Shown: positions 18,442-27,092 of the stretch, piece after piece
How positions within the stretch are numbered: position 1 is the stretch's first letter
Layout: each line of letters starts with the position of its first letter
Source: DATLMR01 sp035634255
GTDB taxonomy: Bacteria > Acidobacteriota > Blastocatellia > UBA7656
Assembly: GCA_035634255.1 (NCBI GenBank)
Contig: DASQDI010000119.1
Location: 1-64,000, forward strand
DNA length: 64,000 bases
Direction of reading: 5' to 3'
Program-made: the position numbers and the translations under genes
The notes under the pieces: model-generated
Seen by the model: the letters and a program-made list of their open reading frames with translations, nothing else
Told to the model about the DNA's origin: nothing
The model's database searches: none

Positions 18442-19971
18442 ATGCAGTCGAAATCATTGTTCCTTCCCGTGCTGATGGCTCTCCTATCCATGCCGATCTT
18501 CGCGCGCGCGCAAGCCGCAGAGGGGGAAGAATCCGACCATTATACGTTACAGGTGGCGGCCTTCCCGGACCGCGAGCCCGCCGACGATTTCATCAAAAAG
18601 GTCGAGGAGGCCGGGGAGCGCCCTTTCTGGGGCACGGTCGAGCTGCCGGGGCGCGGGCGATGGATCCGCATCTTCATCGGCTCTTTCGCGACCCCCGCCG
18701 CGGCGAAGAGTTACGGCCGGTCGCTCGTCGAGCGCGGAACGATCAAAGAGTTCGTAGTGAAGCGCGCGGGGGAGACGCGAGCGCTCAGCCGCCCCCGGAC
18801 GGTCAACCCGACCCCTCGGGGCGGCCCCCGGTACAAGAGCACTCCCCTCACCTCGCGCCCGTGGTTCTCGCACCAGAAACCGCCCGGACCCTCTTCGACC
18901 CTCCCAATAAATAAAGCCATTCTGCGCGGCGCGAAGAGCAAGGAGCCTCTGCCGGCCGCGAGCGAAGAGAAGTTGATCAGGACGGGCGGGCCGCGGTCCC
19001 CTTTCTGCTGCCTGCCCACTCCCGGAGGGGCTTTGAACGATCCTGAGACCGCGGCGGAGAGCGGCTTCGACCCCGCAACCTCTGAGGAAGCGGCTCAGCA
19101 CTCGGCCGCTCTGCCGGAGGCCAGAGATATCCCCGCGTCGCTAGCGCCGCCCGTCGATGCCGGCCTGGTCCCGCACCCGAACCCAGTCCGCCTCGCGTTA
19201 AAGATGGCCGCCCGGACCGCGAATGAGCCGGAGTCAGCGGCCGTCTTCCGAGCGGCCGGGGGGCTCCGCCTGAGCGGAGACATAAGGGACGGGCTCGACC
19301 GCCTCCGCTGGATCGCGGGGCCGGAGAACGCGGGCGTGGTCTTCGCGAACGCGGACGGCTGGGCTTCGATAGACACAGAGGCCCTCGCGAGGGCGGCGCG
19401 GGTGACGGGCCTGCCGCCCTCGGCGGCGACCCTCGTGCTCGCCGATTACATCAACTCGAATGACGGGCTGCTGCTGCTCGTGCAGATGATCTACGGCGCG
19501 CACAAATATCTTCTCTACATAGGGGACCGGGCGCCGACGGCCGGGGAGGAGATAGTGATCGCGGGCAGCTTGAATCTCGACAATAATTTCGACACCCGCA
19601 TAAACCCCTACAGGCGGTTCGGCCGGAAGCTCGGCCGGGAGCTGCCGCCGGCGGGCTTCGACGCACTGGTCGCCATCAATCCGGTCACTCGCTGGTTCAA
19701 CCTACACTCGAATCAGATGGTGCCGTGCGGCAACATCACGTTTCATGAGCTGGCCGAATCGCACGCGAAAGTGGCCCTCGGGTTGAATTACCTCAGTCAG
19801 CCGTCCCGGCCCGGAGCGCACAACGTGGCCATCGAGCGGGAGAGGCGTCTGAAATCGCAGAGGCCCTTCACCCGGATCGTGCTCACGACCGGCACCAACC
19901 GGGTGCTCAGGTCGGCCGAAGAGATAAAGCGATTCATCTCCGAGCACGAGGGCTCGACCGGGCAGAGGTAG
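18442..19971 (+). CDS. Exported SPOR-domain protein with a putative metallopeptidase-like tail
   Basis: A 509-residue protein with a signal peptide (about 1-25). A SPOR domain at about 33-108 (YTLQVAAFPDREPADDFIKK and matching second strand) would bind denuded peptidoglycan at septa. A low-complexity linker follows. The C-terminal 230 residues are not a family I recognise; they contain FHELAESHAKVALGLNYL and, about 15 residues on, HNVAIERE, a His/Glu arrangement reminiscent of zinc metallopeptidases. Whether this is an active site is unknown. AGGGGA lies very close to the ATG. Transcription likely starts at the 18236 promoter through an attenuator-like hairpin. Confidence 0.7.
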   Translation: MQSKSLFLPVLMALLSMPIFARAQAAEGEESDHYTLQVAAFPDREPADDFIKKVEEAGERPFWGTVELPGRGRWIRIFIGSFATPAAAKSYGRSLVERGTIKEFVVKRAGETRALSRPRTVNPTPRGGPRYKSTPLTSRPWFSHQKPPGPSSTLPINKAILRGAKSKEPLPAASEEKLIRTGGPRSPFCCLPTPGGALNDPETAAESGFDPATSEEAAQHSAALPEARDIPASLAPPVDAGLVPHPNPVRLALKMAARTANEPESAAVFRAAGGLRLSGDIRDGLDRLRWIAGPENAGVVFANADGWASIDTEALARAARVTGLPPSAATLVLADYINSNDGLLLLVQMIYGAHKYLLYIGDRAPTAGEEIVIAGSLNLDNNFDTRINPYRRFGRKLGRELPPAGFDALVAINPVTRWFNLHSNQMVPCGNITFHELAESHAKVALGLNYLSQPSRPGAHNVAIERERRLKSQRPFTRIVLTTGTNRVLRSAEEIKRFISEHEGSTGQR

Positions 19972-20109
19972 CCCGAGCCGCCGGCGGGCGGGCCGCGCCA
20001 ATCCTGAACGGCAACGCTTCTAAGGCTTTACAGCGCGCGGGGCCGTGTGGTAGCTTTTCTAGGTTCAGCGGAACGAAGAATTTTATTTAGTTAGAGGAGA
20101 ACACCTACA

Positions 20110-20379
20110 GTGGCTTTGGCTAAAGAAGCTAAGAGTGAGATCATCGGTAATTTCAGGACTCATGGGACTGATACCGGCTCTCCGGAAGTTCAGGTCGCCC
20201 TGCTCACGAAGCGGATTAACAGTCTCACGGATCATTTCAAGACGCACGCGAAGGATAATCATTCGAGGAGAGGCTTGTTGAAGCTGGTCAGCCAGAGGCG
20301 ACGTTTGCTCGATTACTTGCGACACAAGGACGCCGACCGCTACCGCGAAGTTATCAGCCGTCTGGGTATAAGAAAATAG
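20110..20379 (+). CDS. rpsO: 30S ribosomal protein S15
   Basis: An 89-residue small-subunit protein that binds 16S rRNA early in assembly. The sequence has the S15 signature TGSPEVQVALLTKRINSLTDHFK, and the C-terminus ends at the usual position. The start is GTG, with AGAGGAG 10 nt upstream. The rpsO-pnp pairing is widely conserved and is present here with an unusually long structured spacer. Confidence 0.97.
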   Translation: MALAKEAKSEIIGNFRTHGTDTGSPEVQVALLTKRINSLTDHFKTHAKDNHSRRGLLKLVSQRRRLLDYLRHKDADRYREVISRLGIRK

Positions 20380-20395
20380 GGATCGAGTCTGCCAT

Positions 20396-20660
20396 TGGCC
20401 GGGGTTTACTAGAGCCGCCTGTAGCGGCCCGGCCAGTCGTCGGTTCTCTGGCGCGTTATCTTTCAGTAGCAGGGACGAACACGATAACCCCGTTATCGTC
20501 AGACAAGCGCGTGAAGCTGAGATGTCAGCGCGCCGCCTTACAGTTCAGACAAAACTACTTGTATCTATGGCCACGGGAGCGCGCCGGCAAGCTGCACCGC
20601 TCTACGTGGCCTTGTCTTTTGTGGCGTTAAATGGACGCTCTGCATCCATAGCTCGACGCC
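20396..20660 (+). promoter_or_regulatory. Structured rpsO-pnp spacer (pnp leader)
   Basis: The 389-bp gene-free spacer contains four hairpins: 20396-20435 (TGGCCGG/CCGGCCA with an inner GCCGC/GCGGC arm), 20481-20499 (8 bp, ACGATAAC/GTTATCGT, 3-nt loop), 20569-20611 (GGCCACG/CGTGGCC plus GAGCG/CGCTC) and 20623-20660 (GGCGT/ACGCC enclosing ATGGA/TCCAT). In E. coli the equivalent region holds a terminator and an RNase III site through which PNPase represses itself. A similar role is inferred; no U-tract is seen. Confidence 0.55.
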
Positions 20661-20768
20661 CTCTGACATCAATCGTTGAAAATTTATCGCGCGCATATTG
20701 CATCTGGATGGTCGCCTCCCCATTACTGAGGTGTATCAGGCAGGCGCGCAGCGGAGAAGGAGATATTT

Positions 20769-23006
20769 ATGGAGTTGAAGGAGTCAGTGCAATTAGGAGG
20801 AGTGGAGTTTTCTATCGAGTTAGGTAAGGTTGCTAAACAGGCCGACGGGGCCGTCATAGTGCGCTACGGAGACACGATGGTTCTGGTGACGGCCGTCGGG
20901 AGCACCCCGCGAGAAGGAATAAACTTTTTCCCCCTCACAGTCGAGTACCGCGAGTACGGTTACGCGGCCGGGCGCATCCCCGGCAATTACTTCCGCCGCG
21001 AAGGCCGCCCCTCGGAGAAAGAGACCCTCACGTCGCGCCTGATCGACAGGCCGATCCGCCCGCTCTTCGCCGAAGGGTACAACAGCGAGACGCAGGTGGT
21101 CGCGCTCGTGCTCTCGGCCGACGAGAATTACGACTCCGACGTGCTCTCGATCACGGGCGCGTCGGCCGCCCTCTACCTGTCCGACATCCCGTTCGAGAAC
21201 CCGATTGCGGGGGTCCGGGTCGGGCTGATAGAGGACCGATTCATAGTCAATCCCACGTACGATCAGGTGCGCGAGTCTTCCCTGAACCTCATCGTCGCGG
21301 GGTCGGAAGAGGCCATAGTGATGGTCGAGGCCGGCTCCAAAGAGGTCTCCGAAGAGGTGATGGTCGAAGCCCTGATGTTCGGGCACAACGAGATCAAGAA
21401 GCTGTGCCGCCTCCAGAAGGAGCTGTACCAGAAGCTCGGCGTCACCAAGCGCGAGGTCGTGAAGCCGGAGATGGAGCCGGAGATGCTCGCGGATTTCGAG
21501 GCCCGCATCACCGAAGAGCTGCGCGACGCCCTCGACACCGGGAAGCACGGCAAGCTGAAGAGCTACACGATGGTCGACGAGCTGAGGGCGAGGGTCGTCG
21601 AGGTCATCCCGGAAGAAGAGGCCGACAGGCGTAAGATGGCGGGCAGGATTTTCGACCACCTGAAAGAGAAGGTCTTCCGCGAAGACATCCTGAACCGCAG
21701 GCACCGCCCCGACGGGCGCAGGTTTACGGAGATTCGCCCGATCTCCATCGAGGTCGGCTGGCTCCCGCGCACGCACGGCTCGGCCCTGTTCACGCGCGGG
21801 GAGACTCAGGCCGTCGTGACCGCAACGCTCGGGACGAGCGAGGACGTTCAGTACCTCGACGACCTGGAGAAGGGCGAGATCAAGCGGCGCTTCCTGCTGG
21901 CTTACAACTTCCCCCCGTTCTCGGTCGGGGAGACCGGCCGCATCGGCTCTACGAGCCGCCGCGAGACCGGCCACGGCGCGCTCGCGCGGAGGGCGATAGA
22001 GCCGCTCCTGCCGTCCGAAGAAGAGTTCCCTTACGTGCTGCGCGTCGTCTCCGACATCACCGAGTCGAACGGCTCAAGCTCGATGGCGAGCGTGTGCGGG
22101 GGGACGCTCGCCCTGATGGACGCGGGCGTGCCGATGAAGGCGTCGGTCGCGGGCGTCGCGATGGGGCTCGTGATGGAGGGCAACAAGTACGCGATCCTGA
22201 CGGACATCGCCGGGGCCGAAGACCACTACGGGGACATGGACTTCAAGGTGGCGGGCACGAGGTCAGGCATCACCGCGCTCCAGATGGACATCAAGGTGGC
22301 GGGCATAAACTCGCGCATACTCGCGGACGCTCTGCAGCAGGCAAAGGCCGGCCGCCTCTACATCCTCGACAAGATGGACGCGGTCCTGCGGGAGCCGCGC
22401 CAGGAGATAAGCGCCTACGCGCCACGAATCCTCACCATCCAGATACCCGTCGATAAGATCAGGGACGTCATCGGGCCGGGCGGCAAGGTCATCCGCGGCC
22501 TCGTCGAGAAGACCGGCTGCAAGATCGACGTGGAAGACACGGGCCGCATCAACATAGCCTCCTCCAACCTCGCGGCGGCCGAAGACGCGAAGCGCATGAT
22601 CGAAGGCATCACGGCGGTGCCGGAGTCGGGCAAGACCTACCTCGGCACGGTGCAGCGCATCGCGGATTTCGGCGCATTCGTCGAGATACTGCCCGGAACC
22701 GACGGGCTGCTCCACGTCTCCGAGATCGCCGAGTACCGCGTGGCGAACGTGCGCGACGAATTGCACGAGGGGCAGCAATTGCTGGTCAAGGTGATCAACG
22801 TAGATCCTTCGGGCAAGATCCGCCTGTCGAGGAAGGCCGTGCTCCGCGAAGAGCGCGGCGAGACGGGCGACGAGGGCGAGGGCCAGGGCCAGCCGCCCGA
22901 GCGCAACGGGGACAACGAAGACCGCCAGCGCGATGATCGCGGCAACCGCGGGCCCCGGCCCGGAGGCAATCGCGACCGCCGCCCGCCTCGCGGGCCTCGT
23001 CGGTAG
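20769..23006 (+). CDS. pnp: Polyribonucleotide nucleotidyltransferase (PNPase)
   Basis: A 745-residue 3'-5' phosphorolytic exoribonuclease of RNA turnover. Order: first RNase PH domain, helical domain, second RNase PH domain (with the FSVGETGRIGSTSRRETGHG active-site region), KH domain (VIGPGGKVIRGL) and S1 domain (GTVQRIADFGAFVEIL). The C-terminal 50 residues are an Arg/Gly/Asn/Glu-rich tail beyond the S1 domain, likely disordered and RNA-binding. GAAGGAG lies 6 nt upstream of the ATG. Downstream of rpsO with a structured leader. Confidence 0.97.
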   Translation: MELKESVQLGGVEFSIELGKVAKQADGAVIVRYGDTMVLVTAVGSTPREGINFFPLTVEYREYGYAAGRIPGNYFRREGRPSEKETLTSRLIDRPIRPLFAEGYNSETQVVALVLSADENYDSDVLSITGASAALYLSDIPFENPIAGVRVGLIEDRFIVNPTYDQVRESSLNLIVAGSEEAIVMVEAGSKEVSEEVMVEALMFGHNEIKKLCRLQKELYQKLGVTKREVVKPEMEPEMLADFEARITEELRDALDTGKHGKLKSYTMVDELRARVVEVIPEEEADRRKMAGRIFDHLKEKVFREDILNRRHRPDGRRFTEIRPISIEVGWLPRTHGSALFTRGETQAVVTATLGTSEDVQYLDDLEKGEIKRRFLLAYNFPPFSVGETGRIGSTSRRETGHGALARRAIEPLLPSEEEFPYVLRVVSDITESNGSSSMASVCGGTLALMDAGVPMKASVAGVAMGLVMEGNKYAILTDIAGAEDHYGDMDFKVAGTRSGITALQMDIKVAGINSRILADALQQAKAGRLYILDKMDAVLREPRQEISAYAPRILTIQIPVDKIRDVIGPGGKVIRGLVEKTGCKIDVEDTGRINIASSNLAAAEDAKRMIEGITAVPESGKTYLGTVQRIADFGAFVEILPGTDGLLHVSEIAEYRVANVRDELHEGQQLLVKVINVDPSGKIRLSRKAVLREERGETGDEGEGQGQPPERNGDNEDRQRDDRGNRGPRPGGNRDRRPPRGPRR

Positions 23007-23029
23007 GCCGGTCACATCCCACGTGTCTA

Positions 23030-23075
23030 AGCGCGCGGCAGCTCATCGGGAAGTCCTGATGAATTGCCGCGCGCT
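23030..23075. terminator. Long hairpin between convergent pnp and aquaporin genes
   Basis: A perfect 11-bp stem (AGCGCGCGGCA 23030-23040, TGCCGCGCGCT 23065-23075) encloses a second 5-bp stem (TCATC/GATGA). No U-tract is present on either strand. Its place between convergent genes suggests bidirectional 3'-end formation. Confidence 0.55.
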
Positions 23076-23088
23076 CCTTCGTCGTGCG

Positions 23089-23979
23089 TCAGTTGCCGCG
23101 CGCCTGAGTGCGGGGAGGCGGGGCAGGCTCTTCGACTACGCGGCCGGGTTCGACCCTCTCCGCGGGTAAAAAATTACCGATCAGCCCGTCGTAGATGAAC
23201 GCCCCGATCACCCCGCCCGCGAGCGGCCCGACTATCGGGACCCAGAACCAGTAATTGCCCGCCCGGAAGACTTCGCCGCCCCACCCGGCTACGAAGGTGA
23301 AGAGTCGCGGGCCTAAGTCGCGGGCCGGGTTGATCGCGTACCCGGCATTGAACCCGAAACACATGCCGACCGTCACCACCAGCAGGCCGATTATCAGGGG
23401 CGCGAGGTTCCCCGCGGGGGCGTTATTGCGGGCGTCGGTTATGGCCAGAATCACCAGCAGGAGCAGAGCGGTCCCGACGACCTGGTCCACCAGCCCCCCG
23501 AAGGTCGAAAGGAAAGGCTGCGGGTAGGTGGCGAAGATGCCCGCCGTCGCCGTAGCCCCCGTCACCGTCCTCACGCCGCCGTCGAAGGCGGTAAAGGCTT
23601 CGCGGTACGTGAAGAAGGCCACCGCCGAGCCCGCGAAGGCTCCCGCGAGTTGCGCGATCCAGTAGGGAATGATCTTCCCGCGCGAGAAATCGCGGCGCAC
23701 CGCGAGGGCCAGAGTTACGGCCGGGTTGAGGTGCGCGCCGGAGACTCCGCCCGCTACGTAAACCGCCATCGTGACGGCCAGCCCCCAGGCGAGATTGATC
23801 GAGATGTAACCCCCATTCTTCTCGCCGCTCAGCACCACCTGAGCGACGACCCCCGCGCCGAAGGTCAGGAGGACGAAAGTGCCTAGGAACTCGGCGTAGA
23901 GTTCCCGCTTCAAGGTGTCACGACGCATGTTGAATACAGGTGCCGGTGGAAGGGGGCAAGGGCCTGAGACCACGGGCAC
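23089..23979 (-). CDS. glpF: Aquaglyceroporin (MIP family, GlpF-like)
   Basis: An inner-membrane channel of up to 296 residues with six transmembrane helices and both half-helices: SGAHLNPAVT and GYAINPARDLGP. Asp after the second NPA (NPARD) and the larger size fit glycerol facilitators better than strict water channels. The start is uncertain. AAAGGAGA supports a GTG at 23979 or, better spaced, 23973; homologues begin near the ATG at 23928 (MRRDTLKRELYAEF), which lacks a Shine-Dalgarno. No glpK or glpD is nearby. Confidence 0.88.
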   Translation of the reverse strand: MPVVSGPCPLPPAPVFNMRRDTLKRELYAEFLGTFVLLTFGAGVVAQVVLSGEKNGGYISINLAWGLAVTMAVYVAGGVSGAHLNPAVTLALAVRRDFSRGKIIPYWIAQLAGAFAGSAVAFFTYREAFTAFDGGVRTVTGATATAGIFATYPQPFLSTFGGLVDQVVGTALLLLVILAITDARNNAPAGNLAPLIIGLLVVTVGMCFGFNAGYAINPARDLGPRLFTFVAGWGGEVFRAGNYWFWVPIVGPLAGGVIGAFIYDGLIGNFLPAERVEPGRVVEEPAPPPRTQARGN

Positions 23980-24158
23980 TCTCCTTTCAGGTTTCGTTTT
24001 TGAATCGCCTTGAAATCCGCTCCGTTCACGGCGGGGACTATACTATGCCGAATTACGCGGAGGTGGCAATGGACGCGGGGCGGCTTTGATTAAGTCTTTC
24101 AGTCGGTCCTGATCTATAAACGTTTCCCTATGGCCTCGCCTTTTCGCTCTCAGGAATA

Positions 24159-24608
24159 TCACCCTTGAGGCCTCGGCAGCCTGTCCGGGGGCTCGCCGCG
24201 AAGTTCGAAACGGACTTCGCCCGACGCGGTCACGCCGGTCCGCCGCCATCCCAGGTGCTCATAAAAGCCTTCGGCCCTGGTGCCCGCGCCCGTCGATAAC
24301 CAGATCGTATGGTGCCCCTGAGCCCGGAGCCAGCCCACGGCCGTGTCGAGCAGCCTGCGGCCCAGCCCCCTGCCTTCCCACTCCGGCAGCAGGAACAGCG
24401 CCCAGATCGATGACTCCTCGCGGTCGGCCATGCTGAACCCGACGACCTCCCCGTCACTGACGGCGACCCACCCCCGGCCCCTCGCCTCAAGAGCAGCGAC
24501 GATACGCTCGCGGGGGATCGGCGTCGAGAGCTTGTTCTCACGCACGAGCGCGCGCACCCGCTCAAGGTCGGCGATGTCGTCGAACGTCGCTTCTCGTATC
24601 GTGGTCAT
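24159..24608 (-). CDS. GNAT-family N-acetyltransferase
   Basis: A 149-residue acetyl-CoA-dependent acetyltransferase. Motif A is WEGRGLGRRLLDTAVGWL, which binds the pyrophosphate of acetyl-CoA, and the C-terminal motif is GFYEHLGWRRTG. The substrate cannot be told from the sequence. It stands alone: 179 bp separate it from the aquaporin start and about 100 bp from the DUF4157 gene. I see no gene in either gap. Confidence 0.88.
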   Translation of the reverse strand: MTTIREATFDDIADLERVRALVRENKLSTPIPRERIVAALEARGRGWVAVSDGEVVGFSMADREESSIWALFLLPEWEGRGLGRRLLDTAVGWLRAQGHHTIWLSTGAGTRAEGFYEHLGWRRTGVTASGEVRFELRGEPPDRLPRPQG

Positions 24609-24710
24609 GCTCTGCTCCGCTGCATGTGGTTCCTGTCGGGCGCTACTTGCAGGAACTGTTCTGGCGAGCGCGCCGGGGAAGAAATAGTGGTGTGCGAAGG
24701 GCGTCCCACC

Positions 24711-26186
24711 CTACGGTTGCTTCTTAACGACTTCGACGAGCTTGCAGTCGTCGGGCCCGATCACCGGTAGTCTCTTCGTCGGATCGACTTTCTCGACCTT
24801 CAGATCCTTATAGCAGATGGATTTCGTATCGTCCCATCCTGCGGGGTCTGCCATCGACCCTGGGTTGACCCAGACCGCTATCAGCCTCCCGCCTGTCTGG
24901 AAGTAGCCGTCCACCGAATCATTGATGATGCACTTTTTCTTAGCGTCCACGAATAATTCGCGGACCTTCTTGAGTCCGGTGTTGAAGGCGGCCTTGTTCT
25001 TGTCGGTCAAGTCTTGAGGCTGGGTGATCGCCTTGCCGCCTATCTTTATCGGGTCAGCGATCTGTTTGACCAGGCCGCATGTCGAGCCCGTTATTTTGGT
25101 CGCCGTGAGCGCGACCCTTATCTTGTCCATCTCGGCAGGGGCCTGAGCCACGTCGCAACCTCGCAAGTCGATACTCTCAACCTTAGCGCTGTCCTTGATC
25201 TTTGAAGCGACTCTTTCTGCCGGCACGTAAGTCAGGTTGCCCGGAGAGCTGAACACCAGGTCACCGTCCTCAGTCATATGAGCCACGAAGTACAGCGTCC
25301 CTATGGGTCCCTTGATCGCCTTAAGCTGCTTTACTAAGTCATCAAGTGACGTAGCGTGCAATACCCTGGCGCCGGGGGCGATTGCGGTCGCAAGGGTGAC
25401 AAAGTCTTTGTCCGAGACGAGGAGTACTGCGAAATGGTGCGGGACCACCTTATCTTCCTTTTTCGGAGTTCGTTGAATGGCAACCCCGGCCGAAGGGCCT
25501 GCCTGCTGCACCACATGAGCCAACTCATGCGCAATCAACCTCCGCCCTTCGCTCGTCCCCGGCGCGAAGGACCCCGCGCCGAACACCATGTCGCGCCCCA
25601 CCGTATAAGCGCTGGCATTTACGTCCCGCGCCGATTGCTCGGCAGTCGCGCCTGAATGCACCCGCACCCGTGAAAAGTCTTGTCCGAAGCGCGCCTCCAT
25701 GAAGGCGCGAACCTCCGGGTCCAGAGACTGGCCGGGCGAGCGTAATGCTTCGCGGACGCTCGGCGGCACCGCGGCCTGTCCCGCGCCTCCTGACCCGACG
25801 TGTTTGGTTTGCAAGCGCGCGGGCCCCTGAGCCGGCTTCTCCGCCTGACACCTGGGGCACTCTCCGCCGCAGGCGCAAGTGCGCCGGAGTCGCGCCTCGG
25901 GCATCCGCATCACCTGCTCGGCGACGCGGTCAGCCTCCCGCTCGAATTCGTCTCCCGGCTCGCTGATCGCCAGTTTCGTTTGCATCGGTCCTGCCGTGCC
26001 GCTCAACCCGGCTTTGAGTTCGTCGGCATTAGTCTGCAACATCCGTAGCACTGCCTGATTACCGACCGTGCGCTGCAAGTGCAGGGCCGGGTGTAGCTCA
26101 TGACTTCGCGCCGCTGCGCCTGGTCTTGCGAGGTCACCTGACTTTTCAAGTTGTGATTGTCGGTGTCTCCGTGCGTATGTGCGCAT
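24711..26186 (-). CDS. eCIS-core (DUF4157) protein with a C-terminal caspase-like domain
   Basis: A 491-residue protein from the ATG at 26186, which has GAGAGGGA upstream; a longer reading to 26246 would overlap the next gene. The N-terminal half is a DUF4157/eCIS-core region: ISEPGDEFEREADRVAEQV, a Cys cluster (CACGGECPRC), FGQDFSRVRVHSG and the HExxH motif HELAHVVQQ at His220-Glu221-His224. Such proteins are known as cargo of extracellular contractile injection systems. The C-terminal half has LYFVAHMTEDGDLVFSS with His303 and IDLRGCDVAQ with Cys344, the His/Cys layout of CHAT or DUF4347 caspase-fold proteases. No injection-system genes are in the window. The cysteine-protease call is inference. 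Confidence 0.72.
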   Translation of the reverse strand: MRTYARRHRQSQLEKSGDLARPGAAARSHELHPALHLQRTVGNQAVLRMLQTNADELKAGLSGTAGPMQTKLAISEPGDEFEREADRVAEQVMRMPEARLRRTCACGGECPRCQAEKPAQGPARLQTKHVGSGGAGQAAVPPSVREALRSPGQSLDPEVRAFMEARFGQDFSRVRVHSGATAEQSARDVNASAYTVGRDMVFGAGSFAPGTSEGRRLIAHELAHVVQQAGPSAGVAIQRTPKKEDKVVPHHFAVLLVSDKDFVTLATAIAPGARVLHATSLDDLVKQLKAIKGPIGTLYFVAHMTEDGDLVFSSPGNLTYVPAERVASKIKDSAKVESIDLRGCDVAQAPAEMDKIRVALTATKITGSTCGLVKQIADPIKIGGKAITQPQDLTDKNKAAFNTGLKKVRELFVDAKKKCIINDSVDGYFQTGGRLIAVWVNPGSMADPAGWDDTKSICYKDLKVEKVDPTKRLPVIGPDDCKLVEVVKKQP

Positions 26187-26203
26187 CTTTCTTCCCTCTC
26201 TGT

Positions 26204-26713
26204 TCAGGCAGTGACGATTAACGGTTGGGACGGCCGGGCCGCACACATAACGTCGAAGGAACGATACGAAGCTCGCTCGCGCGGCTCCGGTTGACGCGAT
26301 TGTCGGACGCCGCCCTCTTTGCCTGCCTGCTCCGGTATGTCGAGCTCTAAATCGCCATGGTATTTTACAGGCACCCCGCTCAGTTTAAGCGGTTTGAACT
26401 TCCATCGTTTTACCGCTTCGAGAGCCGCCTTCCTCAACAGGGGGTGGCCTTCTTTATACTTCGCACATTCTACAGCCCCATCTTCAGCTACCAATACATG
26501 TACAACGACTCTCCCTTCACAGCGGCAATCCTTCGGGGGGTGTATGTCAGCGATATTTGTAGCTTTATCTTTGAGGACTTTGGGCATCACCCGCACGGCG
26601 TGGTGAGTATCCGGGCAGGGCTCGGGCCTGCTATTCCTTCGTGCCTGAGCTTCGACGATAATGTAAGAGCACATTATAGAAATAGCTACAGTGAGCACTT
26701 TCTTTCGTGTCAT
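26204..26713 (-). CDS. Exported TonB C-terminal-domain protein
   Basis: A 169-residue protein with a signal sequence (about 1-22) and a single TonB_C domain at about 62-130 (CEGRVVVHVLVAEDGAVECAK, then AALEAVKRWKFKPLKLSGVPV). It lacks the proline-rich periplasmic spacer of a full energy transducer. Such short forms are common in Acidobacteriota and Bacteroidota, and their partners are usually unknown. The C-terminal 35 residues are polar and unrelated to the family. It lies 17 bp upstream of the DUF4157 gene on the same strand, so the two may be cotranscribed. Confidence 0.75.
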   Translation of the reverse strand: MTRKKVLTVAISIMCSYIIVEAQARRNSRPEPCPDTHHAVRVMPKVLKDKATNIADIHPPKDCRCEGRVVVHVLVAEDGAVECAKYKEGHPLLRKAALEAVKRWKFKPLKLSGVPVKYHGDLELDIPEQAGKEGGVRQSRQPEPRERASYRSFDVMCAARPSQPLIVTA

Positions 26714-26738
26714 TTGGCAGGCCTCCCGACCCCTTGGT

Positions 26739-26990
26739 CTACACGTAACAGCTTACGAAGTAAGAATACCTGTCAAAATCGAAGATGACGCTTTGAGGTA
26801 GATACTCCGATAGAAACGCCACGTCTTCCGGATTGACCGGGTGTTCATTGTACATCAGCTGATCGTTGTCAGGGTTGCCAAAATGCGCCCGGAAAGCGGC
26901 CAGGTCGAAGCCCGCAAACTCGTGCGCTTCCTCAAGCTCTTCTGTTTCGTTGCCGTAGACGGTAAGGCATCTCTTCTCAGGTGAATTCAT
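26739..26990 (-). CDS. Small acidic hypothetical protein
   Basis: An 83-residue protein rich in Glu, Asp and aromatic residues. No family is recognised. The sequence is compositionally coherent (NPDNDQLMYNEHPVNPEDVA, then a C-terminal FDFDRYSYFVSCYV), unlike the antisense shadows around it, and it sits in a same-strand run with the TonB-C gene 25 bp away. A repeat element lies just upstream, so its promoter must lie within or next to that element. Confidence 0.55.
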   Translation of the reverse strand: MNSPEKRCLTVYGNETEELEEAHEFAGFDLAAFRAHFGNPDNDQLMYNEHPVNPEDVAFLSEYLPQSVIFDFDRYSYFVSCYV

Positions 26991-27013
26991 ATGTTCTGGA
27001 TAAACGGATACCC

Positions 27014-27088
27014 GGATGATTTGAGGCTCTCTTTATTGAATCCCTCTACCGCCCCTGACCCCCGGCCTCTGGCCTCCGGCTCCTGAGG
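27014..27088. repeat. Dispersed repeat, copy B (3' of a CRTAC1 gene)
   Basis: The core GAGGCTCTCTTTATTGAATC (27023-27042) continues as CCTCT and is followed by an arm of CCCCTGACCCC and GGCCTCTGGCCTCC units. It shares GGATGAT and the core with copy A. Only one arm is well preserved. The CRTAC1 stop codon (27093-27095) lies 4 bp beyond it. Confidence 0.65.
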
Positions 27089-27092
27089 TCAT

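Noticed and set aside
24043..24249. Possible 68-residue gene between the aquaporin and GNAT genes
   Set aside because: It overlaps the end of the GNAT gene in another frame, has shadow composition and no ribosome-binding site.
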